This document shows, in pieces, positions 10,688 to 20,572 of a stretch of 64,000 nt of DNA; positions within the stretch are counted from its first letter, which is position 1, and each line of letters starts with the position of its first letter. The translations under genes were made by a program, and so were the position numbers. The notes under the pieces are model-generated. The model did not search any database, had not been told where the DNA came from, and saw nothing but the letters and a program-made list of their open reading frames with translations. Source of the DNA: Bacillota bacterium (GTDB lineage Bacteria > Bacillota > Sulfobacillia > Sulfobacillales > JAIMBI01); the NCBI GenBank assembly GCA_021846505.1, contig JAJZWV010000003.1:1-64000 (forward strand), in the 5' to 3' direction.

Positions 10688-11140
10688 TCACTCGTCGAGA
10701 GGGATCAGCTCCCGAATGGCCCATCGGTAAATCAGACGCCCCTGCCCACTAGCATCCGCCACGTACAGCACGTGCTGGCCGGCGCCCACGATCTGAGCGG
10801 CAAACGGCGATCCACCCGACAGCACCACCATGACCCGGCGCCGCTCGTCACGCCAGCGCGCCAGCAGCTGGTGCTCTAAGTCGGCGACTGGCGCCGCCAG
10901 CAGGGCCCCCGCCCAGAACGCCGGACTCACGGCGGTGTCCCCGCCCGGGGACTCGGCCTTGCCGTCTCCGTCCGGGCATGCAGGGTCCACCGCCATGCTG
11001 GCCGCACCCCCGGGGGCCCCCTCGTCCTCCCGGGGGCCGGCGGCTAGAGCCTCCGCCGACTCCAGCGGCTCGCCGCCGGCATCCCGCTCCGCCGGCGGCT
11101 CGCCAAGCGTGCCGATGCGCACCCAGCGCGGCGCGCTCAC
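10688..11140 (-). CDS. Hfq/Sm-like domain protein with a long low-complexity N-terminal extension
   Basis: C-terminus LEHQLLARWRDERRRVMVVLSGGSPFAAQIVGAGQHVLYVADASGQGRLIYRWAIRELIPLDE resembles the Hfq Sm1/Sm2 pattern (...VYKHAI..V.P); GTG start at 11140 overlaps the upstream stop. Confidence 0.55.
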   Translation of the reverse strand: MSAPRWVRIGTLGEPPAERDAGGEPLESAEALAAGPREDEGAPGGAASMAVDPACPDGDGKAESPGGDTAVSPAFWAGALLAAPVADLEHQLLARWRDERRRVMVVLSGGSPFAAQIVGAGQHVLYVADASGQGRLIYRWAIRELIPLDE

Positions 11141-11898
11141 CGAAAGTAATCCTGCGGCAGCACCGGCGGCGGGGGCGGATAGCGCAGCGTCCGCTCGTAG
11201 GCGTCCATGGTGGCTTCGACCGCTGCCCGATGCAAATCGCCCCGAATCACGGCCACACCCACGGCCAAATCTTCCTTCTGGCGAAAGTTCAAATACGCCA
11301 AGCCGACGTTCAGCACCGCCTGGTCGCCCAGCCGACACTCCACGACCCCGCGCACCGCGATGGCGGACGCCACCCCGGGCACCTGCTCGATCGCATTCAC
11401 CACGGCCGCGACCAAGGCCGTGGCTTGCTGGCTGGGCAAATTCCGCCCGAGGAAGCGCCCCTCGATAAGGCGCTGGGGATCATTGGCCAGCATGCAGGTG
11501 ACGCCGGCGGTCAACAGCCCCGTTTCTTTGTCCAGGTCCATGCGAAAGCTTTGCACAGCCAGCTCGCCCAAGTCCAGGTACTCTTCCATGCCTCGCACCT
11601 GGGCCACCGAAATGCGCTTGTGATCAATTCGAATCGCCCACTTTGCTGCCAGCAGGCTCTCAATGTCCCGCACGACTTGCTTGGGAGCCCGCCGGTCGGT
11701 GGCCAGCACGTGGACCTCTTCGATGTAGCCGACATCATTGACTGCCACGCGGGCGCGGTGCACGCCGGGCAGCTTGGTCAGCAGATCTTCGATATCCTCC
11801 ACCGACACCCGATCAGGGTCCTTTGGGCGCGGAGACTCGCTGGGAACCCCGGGCTCCGCCTCGGGGTTCACCTGCGGCCGTGTGGTCCGCTTGGCCAT
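11137..11898 (-). CDS. Conserved hypothetical protein
   Basis: VEDIEDLLTKLPGVHRARVAVNDVGYIEEVHVLATDRRAPKQVVRDIESLLAAKWAIRIDHKRISVAQV; Firmicutes-type conserved pattern. Confidence 0.7.
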   Translation of the reverse strand: MAKRTTRPQVNPEAEPGVPSESPRPKDPDRVSVEDIEDLLTKLPGVHRARVAVNDVGYIEEVHVLATDRRAPKQVVRDIESLLAAKWAIRIDHKRISVAQVRGMEEYLDLGELAVQSFRMDLDKETGLLTAGVTCMLANDPQRLIEGRFLGRNLPSQQATALVAAVVNAIEQVPGVASAIAVRGVVECRLGDQAVLNVGLAYLNFRQKEDLAVGVAVIRGDLHRAAVEATMDAYERTLRYPPPPPVLPQDYFR

Positions 11899-11918
11899 GG
11901 CATGCCTCCGTCGAAACG

Positions 11919-12986
11919 TTATTCAGGCAGGTACGTTCGGCGCACCCGGCCAATCTGATCCAGCCGCGCCAGTGCGAGCCGATCCGCCGCTTCATAGGTC
12001 GGAATATCTTCCTGCTCCGCGATTCGTATCACTTCCGCCACTTGCTGTCCAATTTGTGCCACCCTTTGGTAGGCGCGATCGGGGTGATAGCCATCGGGGT
12101 GCAGCTCATCGGCCACATTGACCACCCCACCCCCGTTAATGACGAAGTCCGGCGCGTAGAGAATGTGCCGGGCCCGCAGCGCATCCCCATGCCGGGGCTC
12201 CTTTAGCTGGTTGTTGGCGGATCCGGCCACAATGCGGCACGCCAGCCGGGGAATCGTGTCATCATTGATGATGGCGCCCAGGGCGCACGGCGCAAACACA
12301 TCGCAGGCCACGTCGTAAATCGCATCCGGCGGCACGACGGCGGCGCCCAGCTCCGCCGCTACGCGCTCGGCCTGCGCGCCCGTGATGTCCGCCACCGTCA
12401 GCTGGGCCCCCGCCTCGTGCAGCATGCGCGCCAGGACGGCGCCCACGTGCCCCAGTCCCTGGATGGCCACGTGGCGCCCCGCTAGCGATGGCGACCCGTA
12501 CACGCTGGCCAGGCAGGCCTTAATGCCTTCCAGTACCCCCAGCGCAGTTGCGGGCGAGGGATCGCCGCTGGTTTCTTTCAGGCCCCCCACGAATCGCGTC
12601 TCGCGGGCCATCGTCGCGATATCCTCCGCGTTGATGCCAACATCCTCGGCGGTTATGTACCGGCCGCCCAAACTTTCCACCAGGCGGCCAAAGCTGCGCA
12701 GCATGGCCTCTGACTTCGGAGCGTCCGCCTCCGCCCAAATCACCGATTTGCCGCCGCCCAAATCCAGCCCCATGGCGGCGTTTTTGAACGTCATCCCCCG
12801 CGACAGGCGCAGCGCGTCGGTCAGCGCCTCCTCTTCCGTGGCGTAGTGCCAGCGCCGACAGCCCCCCAGCGCGGGCCCCATGGAGGTGTCGTGTATCGCC
12901 ACAATCGCGCGGAGCCCGGTGGTCCGGTCATACCAGAACACGACCTCTTCATGACCGTGCTCGCGCATCGCTTCGAATACATTCAT
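11919..12986 (-). CDS. Leucine dehydrogenase (Glu/Leu/Phe/Val dehydrogenase family)
   Basis: MNVFEAMREHGHEEVVFWYDRTTGLRAIVAIHDTSMGPALGGCR, AMGLDLGGGKSVI. Confidence 0.93.
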   Translation of the reverse strand: MNVFEAMREHGHEEVVFWYDRTTGLRAIVAIHDTSMGPALGGCRRWHYATEEEALTDALRLSRGMTFKNAAMGLDLGGGKSVIWAEADAPKSEAMLRSFGRLVESLGGRYITAEDVGINAEDIATMARETRFVGGLKETSGDPSPATALGVLEGIKACLASVYGSPSLAGRHVAIQGLGHVGAVLARMLHEAGAQLTVADITGAQAERVAAELGAAVVPPDAIYDVACDVFAPCALGAIINDDTIPRLACRIVAGSANNQLKEPRHGDALRARHILYAPDFVINGGGVVNVADELHPDGYHPDRAYQRVAQIGQQVAEVIRIAEQEDIPTYEAADRLALARLDQIGRVRRTYLPE

Positions 12987-13168
12987 CGTGGCTACGGGAA
13001 GTCACTCCTTTCGCGCCAGCCAGGCTCACTGCGTCGCCTGGCACCCACCCCGTAATGATCGCACACCGCTCCCCCTCAATACAACTTGCGAGTGCCGCGG
13101 GCGCCGCACAGGCACACCGAAGGGGCGGCTTCGGGCCCCCCATCGGTGTGCAGGCGATCTGTGTCTGG

Positions 13169-13966
13169 TCAGCTGGCTTTCATCTGCATGCGCAGCCGGT
13201 CGGCCACCATGGCAATGAACTCGGAGTTGGTCGGCTTGCCACGGTCTCGGTTAACCGTATGGCCGAAGATGCTGTTGATGACGTCTACATTCCCGCGGCT
13301 CCACGCCACTTCAATGGCATGCCGAATAGCCCGCTCCACGCGGCTGGGCGTGGTTTTGTACTGCACCGCAATTGCTGGGTACAGCTCCTTCGTTACGCCC
13401 GACAGCAAGTCGACGCGCTCGATCACCATGATGATGGCATCTCGCAGATACAGATAGCCCTTGATGTGCGCCGGGATCCCAATCTCGTGGATGATGTTAG
13501 TGACTTCCACGTCCAGGTGCCGGACCGGCAGCAGCTGAACTTTGGTGCCGCTGGACATTCCAAAGTTGCCCATGGGCCGGCGGTCCGCAGCGCCAGTGCC
13601 GCCCACCTGGCGAATCCGGGCCGCCAGCACTTTCAAGTTAAACGGCTTCAGGATGTAGTAGTCGGCGCCCAGCTCCAGCGCCCGCTGCGTCATGGTCTCC
13701 TGCCCAAACGCCGTCAGCACCAACACTTTGGGCCGGTCCACCGGGTCCACCTCCGCGAGCCGCTCCAGCACCCCAATCCCATCCAAGTGCGGCATGATAA
13801 TGTCCAGCACCACCACATCCACGGCACTCGCCGCCAGAAACTCCAGCAGGTCCACCCCGTGATGGACCATCCCCACGACTTCCAGCCCGTCTTCGGCCGC
13901 GATGACTTCTCTGAGCAGCTCGCAAAACTCGCGATTGTCGTCCGCGATCAGCACTCTCGTTGGCAC
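13169..13966 (-). CDS. spo0A: Sporulation master regulator Spo0A
   Basis: Receiver domain plus effector domain [21 protein letters not shown]...[20 protein letters not shown]...[16 protein letters not shown]. Confidence 0.97.
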   Translation of the reverse strand: MPTRVLIADDNREFCELLREVIAAEDGLEVVGMVHHGVDLLEFLAASAVDVVVLDIIMPHLDGIGVLERLAEVDPVDRPKVLVLTAFGQETMTQRALELGADYYILKPFNLKVLAARIRQVGGTGAADRRPMGNFGMSSGTKVQLLPVRHLDVEVTNIIHEIGIPAHIKGYLYLRDAIIMVIERVDLLSGVTKELYPAIAVQYKTTPSRVERAIRHAIEVAWSRGNVDVINSIFGHTVNRDRGKPTNSEFIAMVADRLRMQMKAS

Positions 13967-14065
13967 TGGGCACCCCCCGTCGTCAATCCCTCACCCCGAC
14001 AGCAAGGCGTTCGATCCCGGCTCAGAAAAGTCCTGCCAGTTCCACGTCAAAACTTACCATATTTT

Positions 14066-14072
14066 TCGACAC
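14066..14072 (-). promoter_or_regulatory. Putative 0A box (TGTCGAA) upstream of spo0A
   Basis: Minus-strand TGTCGAA matches the consensus TGNCGAA, about 100 nt upstream of the spo0A start. Confidence 0.35.
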
Positions 14073-14115
14073 GGTTCGGCATCACTCGCCAAGAAGGAGC
14101 GGGGCGCTTCCGCAG

Positions 14116-15483
14116 TCACGAAGGGCGGGGACGATCCCGGCGCCGGGACACAGAGCCCCGGTCGGCCAGTGTCGAGAACAAAATCACGCCCGCCAGGGAG
14201 GATGCTGCCATGAGCCCAAAAAGCCCCGTGAATCCGTGAACCGCCATAGCCAGCGCCAGCACGACGGGCCCGACGGCCAACCCCAGCGAGCGAAAGACGG
14301 CCATCAGGCCAAGCGCCTGGCCCACTTCGTCCGCACGATAAAGCGCCATGCCCAAGCGATTTAAAGGGGCCCCCATGGTGAGCGCGGTACCCGCCCCCAG
14401 TGCAACCATCGCGGAAAAAAACCGGATCGCCGTGAGTGGCGGCCACGCCAACAGCACGCCGCCCACCGTGGCCAGAGCCAGGCCCAGCATCAGCACCTTC
14501 CGCGGCCCGACGCGGTCCACCATGATGCCGCCGGCTCCCGCCAGCGCGGCGCCGGTAAACGCGGCCGGCAGGAGCGCTAACCCCGACGACAGCACCGAGA
14601 AATGCAAGTCGCGCTGGACCAGCGTGGGGACAAACACCGCCGCGGCCAAATCAAGGCCTATCAGCGCGGCGCCGATCACCAGCGCCACACCGGACCCGTC
14701 GGCCAGCGGGCGGAGATTCAAAAACGGCACCCGCACCCGCTGCTGCCGCCGGTAGAAAGCCAGCCCCAGCAGGACGGCCGCCGCCAGCAGCGGGTAGCGC
14801 ACGGCTCCGCTCGCGGCTAGCGCCAGCAGCACCGCCGCGAGCACGCCGGAGAACAGCAGCCCGCCCACCCAGTCGGGGACCGCCCCCGCTTCGGCTGCGG
14901 CGCCGGCCTCGTCAAGCTGGGTCACCAGCCGCCACACCAGGGCCGCCAGCGGAACATTGAGGGCGAACACAAAGGGCCAGGAGAGATATTGGCCAATGGC
15001 GCCGCCCAACACCGGCCCCACGATGCTGGCCACGCCAAAGACGGCCCCGAAGATGCCCAGGCCCAAGCCTTGGCGGCTTTGAGGAAACTGCTTTAAGCCT
15101 TCGGCCTGCGCATTGGGATAGACCGCGCCCGCGCCGGCCCCCTGAATGAGTCGGGCCGCCAGAAACACGGGCAGGGACGGCGACAGAGCGGCCAGCAGCG
15201 ACGCCACCCCAAAAGCTGCGACCCCGTATCCCACCATGCGCCGGTGGCCCAGCCGGTCGCCCAAGCCACCCGCCAGGACCGTGGAGGATACGTAGGCGAC
15301 GGTGTAAATCGTAACCGTCCACGCGGTCCAGGCCAGGGTGGTGTGGAACGCCCGCTCCAGCAGGGGAAAGATGGGGCCCACCACACTGGTGTCCAGCGCC
15401 CCTACAAACACACCCAGCAAATAAGCGGTCAGGCGGGTCCAGCTTACGTGCAGGGGCTCGCCGCGCGGCCCCCGCCTTCTCAT
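14116..15483 (-). CDS. MFS transporter (DHA-type drug efflux)
   Basis: LGVFVGALDTSVVGPIFPLLERAF..., GGLGDRLGHRRMVGYG; multiple TM segments. Confidence 0.88.
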   Translation of the reverse strand: MRRRGPRGEPLHVSWTRLTAYLLGVFVGALDTSVVGPIFPLLERAFHTTLAWTAWTVTIYTVAYVSSTVLAGGLGDRLGHRRMVGYGVAAFGVASLLAALSPSLPVFLAARLIQGAGAGAVYPNAQAEGLKQFPQSRQGLGLGIFGAVFGVASIVGPVLGGAIGQYLSWPFVFALNVPLAALVWRLVTQLDEAGAAAEAGAVPDWVGGLLFSGVLAAVLLALAASGAVRYPLLAAAVLLGLAFYRRQQRVRVPFLNLRPLADGSGVALVIGAALIGLDLAAAVFVPTLVQRDLHFSVLSSGLALLPAAFTGAALAGAGGIMVDRVGPRKVLMLGLALATVGGVLLAWPPLTAIRFFSAMVALGAGTALTMGAPLNRLGMALYRADEVGQALGLMAVFRSLGLAVGPVVLALAMAVHGFTGLFGLMAASSLAGVILFSTLADRGSVSRRRDRPRPS

Positions 15484-16433
15484 GAGGCGCCGCTCCGCCC
15501 TGACTGCGGCCGGGGCTGGCTCGGGGGTAGGGCCTGCACCGCTAGATACGACAAGCCCAGCCACAGGGCCGTCACCAGCGACACATGCAACATCTCCGCA
15601 TTGACCGCCAGGTGCGACAAAATCAAGTAGGCGCCGCTGCCAATCTGCAGCGCGACCAGCACGAGCACCACGAGGGCGCCTCGCCACAGGTCGGGGCGGG
15701 CGTCCCGGTCACGCCGCGCCACCCAAGGCAGAGCGCCAAGCAGAATCCCTAAGGCCAGCGCCCCCAGGCGGTGCAGAAAAATCAACGCCTCTAGTCCGTG
15801 AAAGCCGGGCCACAGCAGGCCGTTGCACAAGGGCCAGCCTTGGCAGGCTTCGCCGGCTCCCCGATGCGCTACATACGTTCCCCAATAAATCAGTGCCAGT
15901 GCGTACAGCAGCACCGCCCAAATGTAGCGCTGCAAGCCGGGCGACAGTCCGCGCTGGCGAAATTCCCAGCCCGTCTCGGGCCGCTCCAGCTGGCGCAGCA
16001 CGATGTCCATCAGCCCCAGGCCCGCAAACGCCAGCAGCGCGAAGCCAAAGTGCAGGGCCATAATCGGCGCGGACTCCGGGGCAAACACCGCTATCGCGCC
16101 CAGCGTGGCCTGCACGCCGACAAACACCAGCGCAATGGCGCCAAACAGCCGCACTTCGAGGGGATGCCGGTAGCGCCGCCAAGCCCAAACGACCACCACC
16201 ACCGCCAGAATGCCCGCCACCCCGGTAATAGCCCGGTGCCAATATTCCACCTGAGCCTGGGTGCTGGGGCCTGGGGTCACACCCCCGTTGCACAGCGGCC
16301 ACTCGCGGCCGCAGCCTAGGGCCGAGAATGTGAACGTGTCCAAAAAGCCAAGCAAAATCACGATGAACAGGCCCACCGTGGCTACATCCGTCCACCGGCG
16401 CAGCGCGGACGCCGCAGAGCCGGGCCCGGTCAT
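15480..16433 (-). CDS. ctaA: Heme A synthase (COX15/CtaA family)
   Basis: EYWHRAITGVAG, MALHFGFALLAFAGL, FLHRLGALALG, HVSLVTALWLG: paired-His TM helices. Confidence 0.88.
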   Translation of the reverse strand: MTGPGSAASALRRWTDVATVGLFIVILLGFLDTFTFSALGCGREWPLCNGGVTPGPSTQAQVEYWHRAITGVAGILAVVVVVWAWRRYRHPLEVRLFGAIALVFVGVQATLGAIAVFAPESAPIMALHFGFALLAFAGLGLMDIVLRQLERPETGWEFRQRGLSPGLQRYIWAVLLYALALIYWGTYVAHRGAGEACQGWPLCNGLLWPGFHGLEALIFLHRLGALALGILLGALPWVARRDRDARPDLWRGALVVLVLVALQIGSGAYLILSHLAVNAEMLHVSLVTALWLGLSYLAVQALPPSQPRPQSGRSGAS

Positions 16434-16897
16434 ATGCCAAACACCTTCAGGAGATTGATCGTTGTAGGCCCGGGCGGAAATACCAGGTACAGCAAACTAA
16501 ACACCCCGAGGCCCGATACCACGGTCACAAACCACGCGGCGGCCGTCCACGGTGCAATGAGGCGGTGGGCGCGAAAGTGGCGAGCAAGCGCCCGCCTCAG
16601 CGTAATGATGCCCATGATCGCGGCACCCGTGGCAAAGAGCGTCTGCGTTTGAAGAAACACCTGATAGGCGGTGGTAAGCCGCGCCGGGCCCCCAAACGCG
16701 GTATCGCCGTAAAACAGCGTCTTGCTGACGTAGGACAGAAAGAAGCCCACCACCAGCGCCGCCGCCGTGAGCATCACCACGCGGTGAGCCTGGACCCGCC
16801 GGCGCCGAATCAAAAGCCACCCGGTCGCGACCGCGATCCCACTGCTCAGCATAAACCCTTCATTCAGATATGCCACCCACTCCCCCGGTGACGCCAT
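16430..16897 (-). CDS. DUF420 membrane protein (CtaM-like)
   Basis: MASPGEWVAYLNEGFMLSSGIAVATGWLLIRRRRVQAHRVVMLTA...LSYVSKTLFYGDT...FRAHRLIAPWT; linked to ctaA. Confidence 0.85.
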   Translation of the reverse strand: MASPGEWVAYLNEGFMLSSGIAVATGWLLIRRRRVQAHRVVMLTAAALVVGFFLSYVSKTLFYGDTAFGGPARLTTAYQVFLQTQTLFATGAAIMGIITLRRALARHFRAHRLIAPWTAAAWFVTVVSGLGVFSLLYLVFPPGPTTINLLKVFGI

Positions 16898-16959
16898 CCG
16901 GCACCTCCTCCGCGGCCTCGTGCCGCCGGCCCCATTATAGCCACAAGGCCGCACGCCGC

Positions 16960-18228
16960 TCACGCGGAGCCGGGCCGCGGCACCATCCACGCCGCATAGC
17001 ATCCGTAGCCCCAATCGGGCCGGCTCACCAGCACATGCGTGACGGCGCCGACCAGGCGGCCGTCCTGGAGAATCGGGCTGCCGCTCATGCCTTGCACCAC
17101 GCCGCCAGTGGCACGCAGCAGCCGCGGATCCGTCACGCGAAACAGCAGCCCCTTGGTGGCCGGGCGCGTCTGGGGATACGCCCGCTCGATCCAAATGCCA
17201 TACGACGCCGGGCGGCTGCCCGATACCACCGTGAGGATCGTGGCCGGACCTGTGTGCACCTGGTCGGGCACGGCGAGTGGAACCGCCCGGGTGGTGCCGA
17301 TCCGCGGAGGCCTCACTAGGCGGCCCGTCAAGCCAAAGAGGCTGTTGGCGGCCACACGGCCGTCCACCAGCCGGGTACCCGCCAGGACCCCCACCTTTTG
17401 GCCGGCCCGGTTAGGCTGACCCGGCACCACGCCGACGACCGTCGCCGCCATGACGCGCCCGGCCGCGACACCAACCGGCCGCCGCGTCAGCCCATCGCTG
17501 ATGGAGTGCCCCAGCGCCGCGTAGCTGCCGGTCTCGGGGTTCCAAAACGTCAGCGTGCCGACCCCGGCCGTGCGGTCGCGCACAGCGATGCCCAGCTGAT
17601 ACTGGTGGGCACGGGCACTGTATAGAGGATGCACCACCCTCACCAAGGTTTGCCGCGCGCCGCGGTCGGTAAGCTGCAGCGCGCGGCCGGATCGCCCGGC
17701 GGCGTTGGCCGCTTGGCGCAGCATGGCATCGCTGGTGGCGGAGCGGCCGTTTACGGCGGTGATGACGTCACCCACCTCAATTCCTGCAGACGCGGCCGGG
17801 TCCCCCAGGCCGTGCGGCCCCGGGAGCGGCCGATAGGCCGTCACCATCAGGCCGCGGGTGTGCACCAGCACTCCGATCGACTGGCCGCCCGGCACTACCC
17901 GCTGCTTGGGCACCACACGGACGGGCACCCACTTAAACGGCAGCCAGCCGAACCACTTCAGCTGGACCCGATAGCGCCCGGTGCGAGGCGCCGACACCGC
18001 CAGCCCGTGTGCTCCCCGCTGCACGGACAGCCCAGGCCCCGCTTCGACCGCTACCGGCACAAGGCGGTTCCACGGCACGATCAGGCGGTCGGCCACCGGC
18101 ACCTCCAAACTTTTGGGGAAGCTGGCGACGTCGCGCACAGGACCTGAGGACGCCACCGCCACCAGACCTGCCGCCAAAACGGCGCCCGCCATCGATCGAT
18201 TCCATCGGCTGAATTTGTCGACTGCCAT
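16960..18228 (-). CDS. spoIVB: SpoIVB peptidase (PDZ plus S55)
   Basis: PDZ-like GDVITAVNGRSATS, GHSISDG and GMSGSPILQDGRLVGAVTHVLVSRPDWGYG motifs. Confidence 0.9.
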   Translation of the reverse strand: MAVDKFSRWNRSMAGAVLAAGLVAVASSGPVRDVASFPKSLEVPVADRLIVPWNRLVPVAVEAGPGLSVQRGAHGLAVSAPRTGRYRVQLKWFGWLPFKWVPVRVVPKQRVVPGGQSIGVLVHTRGLMVTAYRPLPGPHGLGDPAASAGIEVGDVITAVNGRSATSDAMLRQAANAAGRSGRALQLTDRGARQTLVRVVHPLYSARAHQYQLGIAVRDRTAGVGTLTFWNPETGSYAALGHSISDGLTRRPVGVAAGRVMAATVVGVVPGQPNRAGQKVGVLAGTRLVDGRVAANSLFGLTGRLVRPPRIGTTRAVPLAVPDQVHTGPATILTVVSGSRPASYGIWIERAYPQTRPATKGLLFRVTDPRLLRATGGVVQGMSGSPILQDGRLVGAVTHVLVSRPDWGYGCYAAWMVPRPGSA

Positions 18229-18332
18229 CCTGCACCTCCCCGCCAGGCACCATGCGCCCGCGTGAATTAACCTGCCTGGCGGAGCTCGCAAAGTTCCCCG
18301 GGAAAGTTGACACGGATTGGCGCCAATGCCGA

Positions 18333-18360
18333 TCAGAAAACCGGGGCGCGATGCCCCGGG
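18333..18360 (-). terminator. Rho-independent terminator (minus strand)
   Basis: ccggggc-gcgat-gccccgg stem; on the minus strand it is followed by TTTTCTGATC, downstream of the recN/DUF212 genes. Confidence 0.65.
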
Positions 18361-18444
18361 TTGGATGGCGGGCGCTATTCAAAATCCTGCTACCGATCTT
18401 CCCAGCGGACTACCAAGCCGGCGCCGATGCGATGCAGGGCGACA

Positions 18445-18852
18445 TCAATAAAACAGCGCGACCACCGCAATGCCCCACAGCACGCCGACCAGCACTTCCC
18501 AAAATGTGTGGCCCACCAGCTCGGGCAGGCGCTCCGGCCGCCTCGGAAGGACGGCCCCCTCTTCCTGAAGCCGGTTCAAAAATTGGCCCTGCTGCCCCAC
18601 CGCATGCCGGATGCCCATCGCGTCGTACAGCACAATTAACGCAAACACGGCGGCGATGGCAAACAAGCCAGAGTCAAACCCGTGCTGATAGCCAAGGGCG
18701 GTGGCCAGCGCCGTGACCATCGCCGAATGGGAGCTGGGAAGGCCTCCCGCTCCCCAGGCTCGCGACCAGTCCAGGTGCCCGGTGCTGACCAAGTGCGTCA
18801 CCACCTTCAGCAGCTGCGCCGACACCGACGCCCCCACCGCCAGCACCAGCAT
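18445..18852 (-). CDS. Divergent PAP2 family protein (DUF212/YuiD-like)
   Basis: GGLPSSHSAMVTALATALGYQHGFDSGLFAIAAVFALIVLYDAMGIRHAVGQQG; true start may lie slightly upstream. Confidence 0.88.
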   Translation of the reverse strand: MLVLAVGASVSAQLLKVVTHLVSTGHLDWSRAWGAGGLPSSHSAMVTALATALGYQHGFDSGLFAIAAVFALIVLYDAMGIRHAVGQQGQFLNRLQEEGAVLPRRPERLPELVGHTFWEVLVGVLWGIAVVALFY

Positions 18853-18886
18853 GCGGTTTTCGTGCAGCAGGGCCTGTATGATTTGA

Positions 18887-20572
18887 CTAGTCAGCCGTGC
18901 CGCCTCCTGTCAGCGCCAGCAGGTCTTCGGCATGCCGCCGCGCCACGTCCGTGGCGGACCCGCTCAGCATCCGCGCAATTTCGTCCACCCGATCGCGGCC
19001 CGCGATCCTCACCAGCGTGGACCCCCCCCCGTCGCCATCCACATCAACGTCCCGCTTCACAATGCGCCAGTGGCAGTCGGCGCGCGCGGCCACCAGCGCC
19101 TGGTGGCTCACCACGACGACTTGCTGGCGGTGCCCCAGCTCTTCCAGCACACCGGCGACCCGCGCCGCCGCGTGGCCCCCCAAGCCTTGGTCCAGCTCGT
19201 CGAACACCAGCGGGCCGGCCGTGCCTTTTACCAAGTTGAGCGCCAGCAGCACGCGGGCCCGCTCACCACCGGATGCCACCCGGTGCAGGGGCCGCGGGTC
19301 CTGCCCGGGGTTGGCCGAAAACCGCCACGCGACCACGTCTGTGCCATTCGCACTCAGCGGCCCGGGCTGGATGGCAAATTCAAACACCGCCCCTGGCAGA
19401 TCCAGGTCGGGCAGCGCCGCCGAGACGGCCGCAGCCGCATCGGCCGCTTGAGCTTGGCGAGCCGCGGACAGGCGAGCCGCCGCTGCCTGGCACTGGGCGG
19501 TCGCCGCTTCAATCCGCTCATCCAGCCGGCTCAGCCGAAACTCCACCTCGTCCAGCGCCGCCAGCTGCTCCTGGCGCTCAGCCAGCAGCCGCACCAGCCC
19601 CTCCAGGTCGGTGTCGTACCTCCGGCGGGCGCGGGCCAGTCTGTCTAGCCGCTCCACCCATGCGGCGGCTTCGCCTGCATCTTGATCGACGTCCGCCGCC
19701 CGCTGATACACTTCATGGCGCACCTCGCCCACCGTGGCCTGTGCGTCCCGCAGCAGCTCCAGCGCCGACCCCGCCGGGGGATCCAGCTCCACAGCCCCCG
19801 ACACCAGGCGCTCCGCCGCTGCCAGAGCGGCCCCGGCCCGCTCCACCTCGTCCAGCGCTCCCTGATAGGCGCCGGCCAGCTGCACGCCCGCCCGCGCCCG
19901 CGCCACCCGCTCGGCCAGCCGCGCGTCGGCGGCGGGGTCAATGGCCAGGGCGGACAGGGTAGCGACATCGTCCTGCCACTCGCGGCGCGATGCCTCCTGA
20001 CCGCGCAGAGCAGCCAGCGCCTCGCGGTCTCGCATCAGCACCGCCCGCTCCGCCCAGGCGTCCGCGACGCATTGTTTCAGCGCCGCATCGACCCACTCGT
20101 CCAGCCAGATGCGCGCATAGCCAGGCTCCCCGAGGCGCTGGTGCTCGTGTTGGCCGGACAAGTCCACGAGGCCCGCGAGAGCGGCGCGGGCTTGGCCAAC
20201 CGGCACCGCCTGACCCTGGACGCGCAGCACGCCCTTGCCGTCCCGCCCCCACTCGCGCTGAATGAGGAGCACGTCGTCCGCCGCCACGCCGAGATTCGCC
20301 AGTGCTGTCCACACCGGATCGTCCGGAAGCACCTCGACCGCCAGCCGCACGCGGGCACGCGGCGCCCACGGACCTACGGTGTCGGCTTGCGCCCGCGACC
20401 CAAAAGCGGTGTCCAGCGCGCTCACCAACAGCGATTTGCCTGCCCCTGACTCTCCCGTCACCGCATTAAAGCCGGGCGTCAGCTCCACCTGCGCCGACCG
20501 GATGATCCCAAAGTTTTCAATGGCCAGCTCGCGAATCCACGTGCCCCCGCTCATGACCTGCCCTTTTGCCAT
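18887..20572 (-). CDS. recN: DNA repair protein RecN
   Basis: LAIENFGIIRSAQVELTPGFNAVTGESGAGKSLLVSALD, VASGGERARVLLALNLVKG, VFDELDQGLGGHAA. Confidence 0.95.
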   Translation of the reverse strand: MAKGQVMSGGTWIRELAIENFGIIRSAQVELTPGFNAVTGESGAGKSLLVSALDTAFGSRAQADTVGPWAPRARVRLAVEVLPDDPVWTALANLGVAADDVLLIQREWGRDGKGVLRVQGQAVPVGQARAALAGLVDLSGQHEHQRLGEPGYARIWLDEWVDAALKQCVADAWAERAVLMRDREALAALRGQEASRREWQDDVATLSALAIDPAADARLAERVARARAGVQLAGAYQGALDEVERAGAALAAAERLVSGAVELDPPAGSALELLRDAQATVGEVRHEVYQRAADVDQDAGEAAAWVERLDRLARARRRYDTDLEGLVRLLAERQEQLAALDEVEFRLSRLDERIEAATAQCQAAAARLSAARQAQAADAAAAVSAALPDLDLPGAVFEFAIQPGPLSANGTDVVAWRFSANPGQDPRPLHRVASGGERARVLLALNLVKGTAGPLVFDELDQGLGGHAAARVAGVLEELGHRQQVVVVSHQALVAARADCHWRIVKRDVDVDGDGGGSTLVRIAGRDRVDEIARMLSGSATDVARRHAEDLLALTGGGTAD

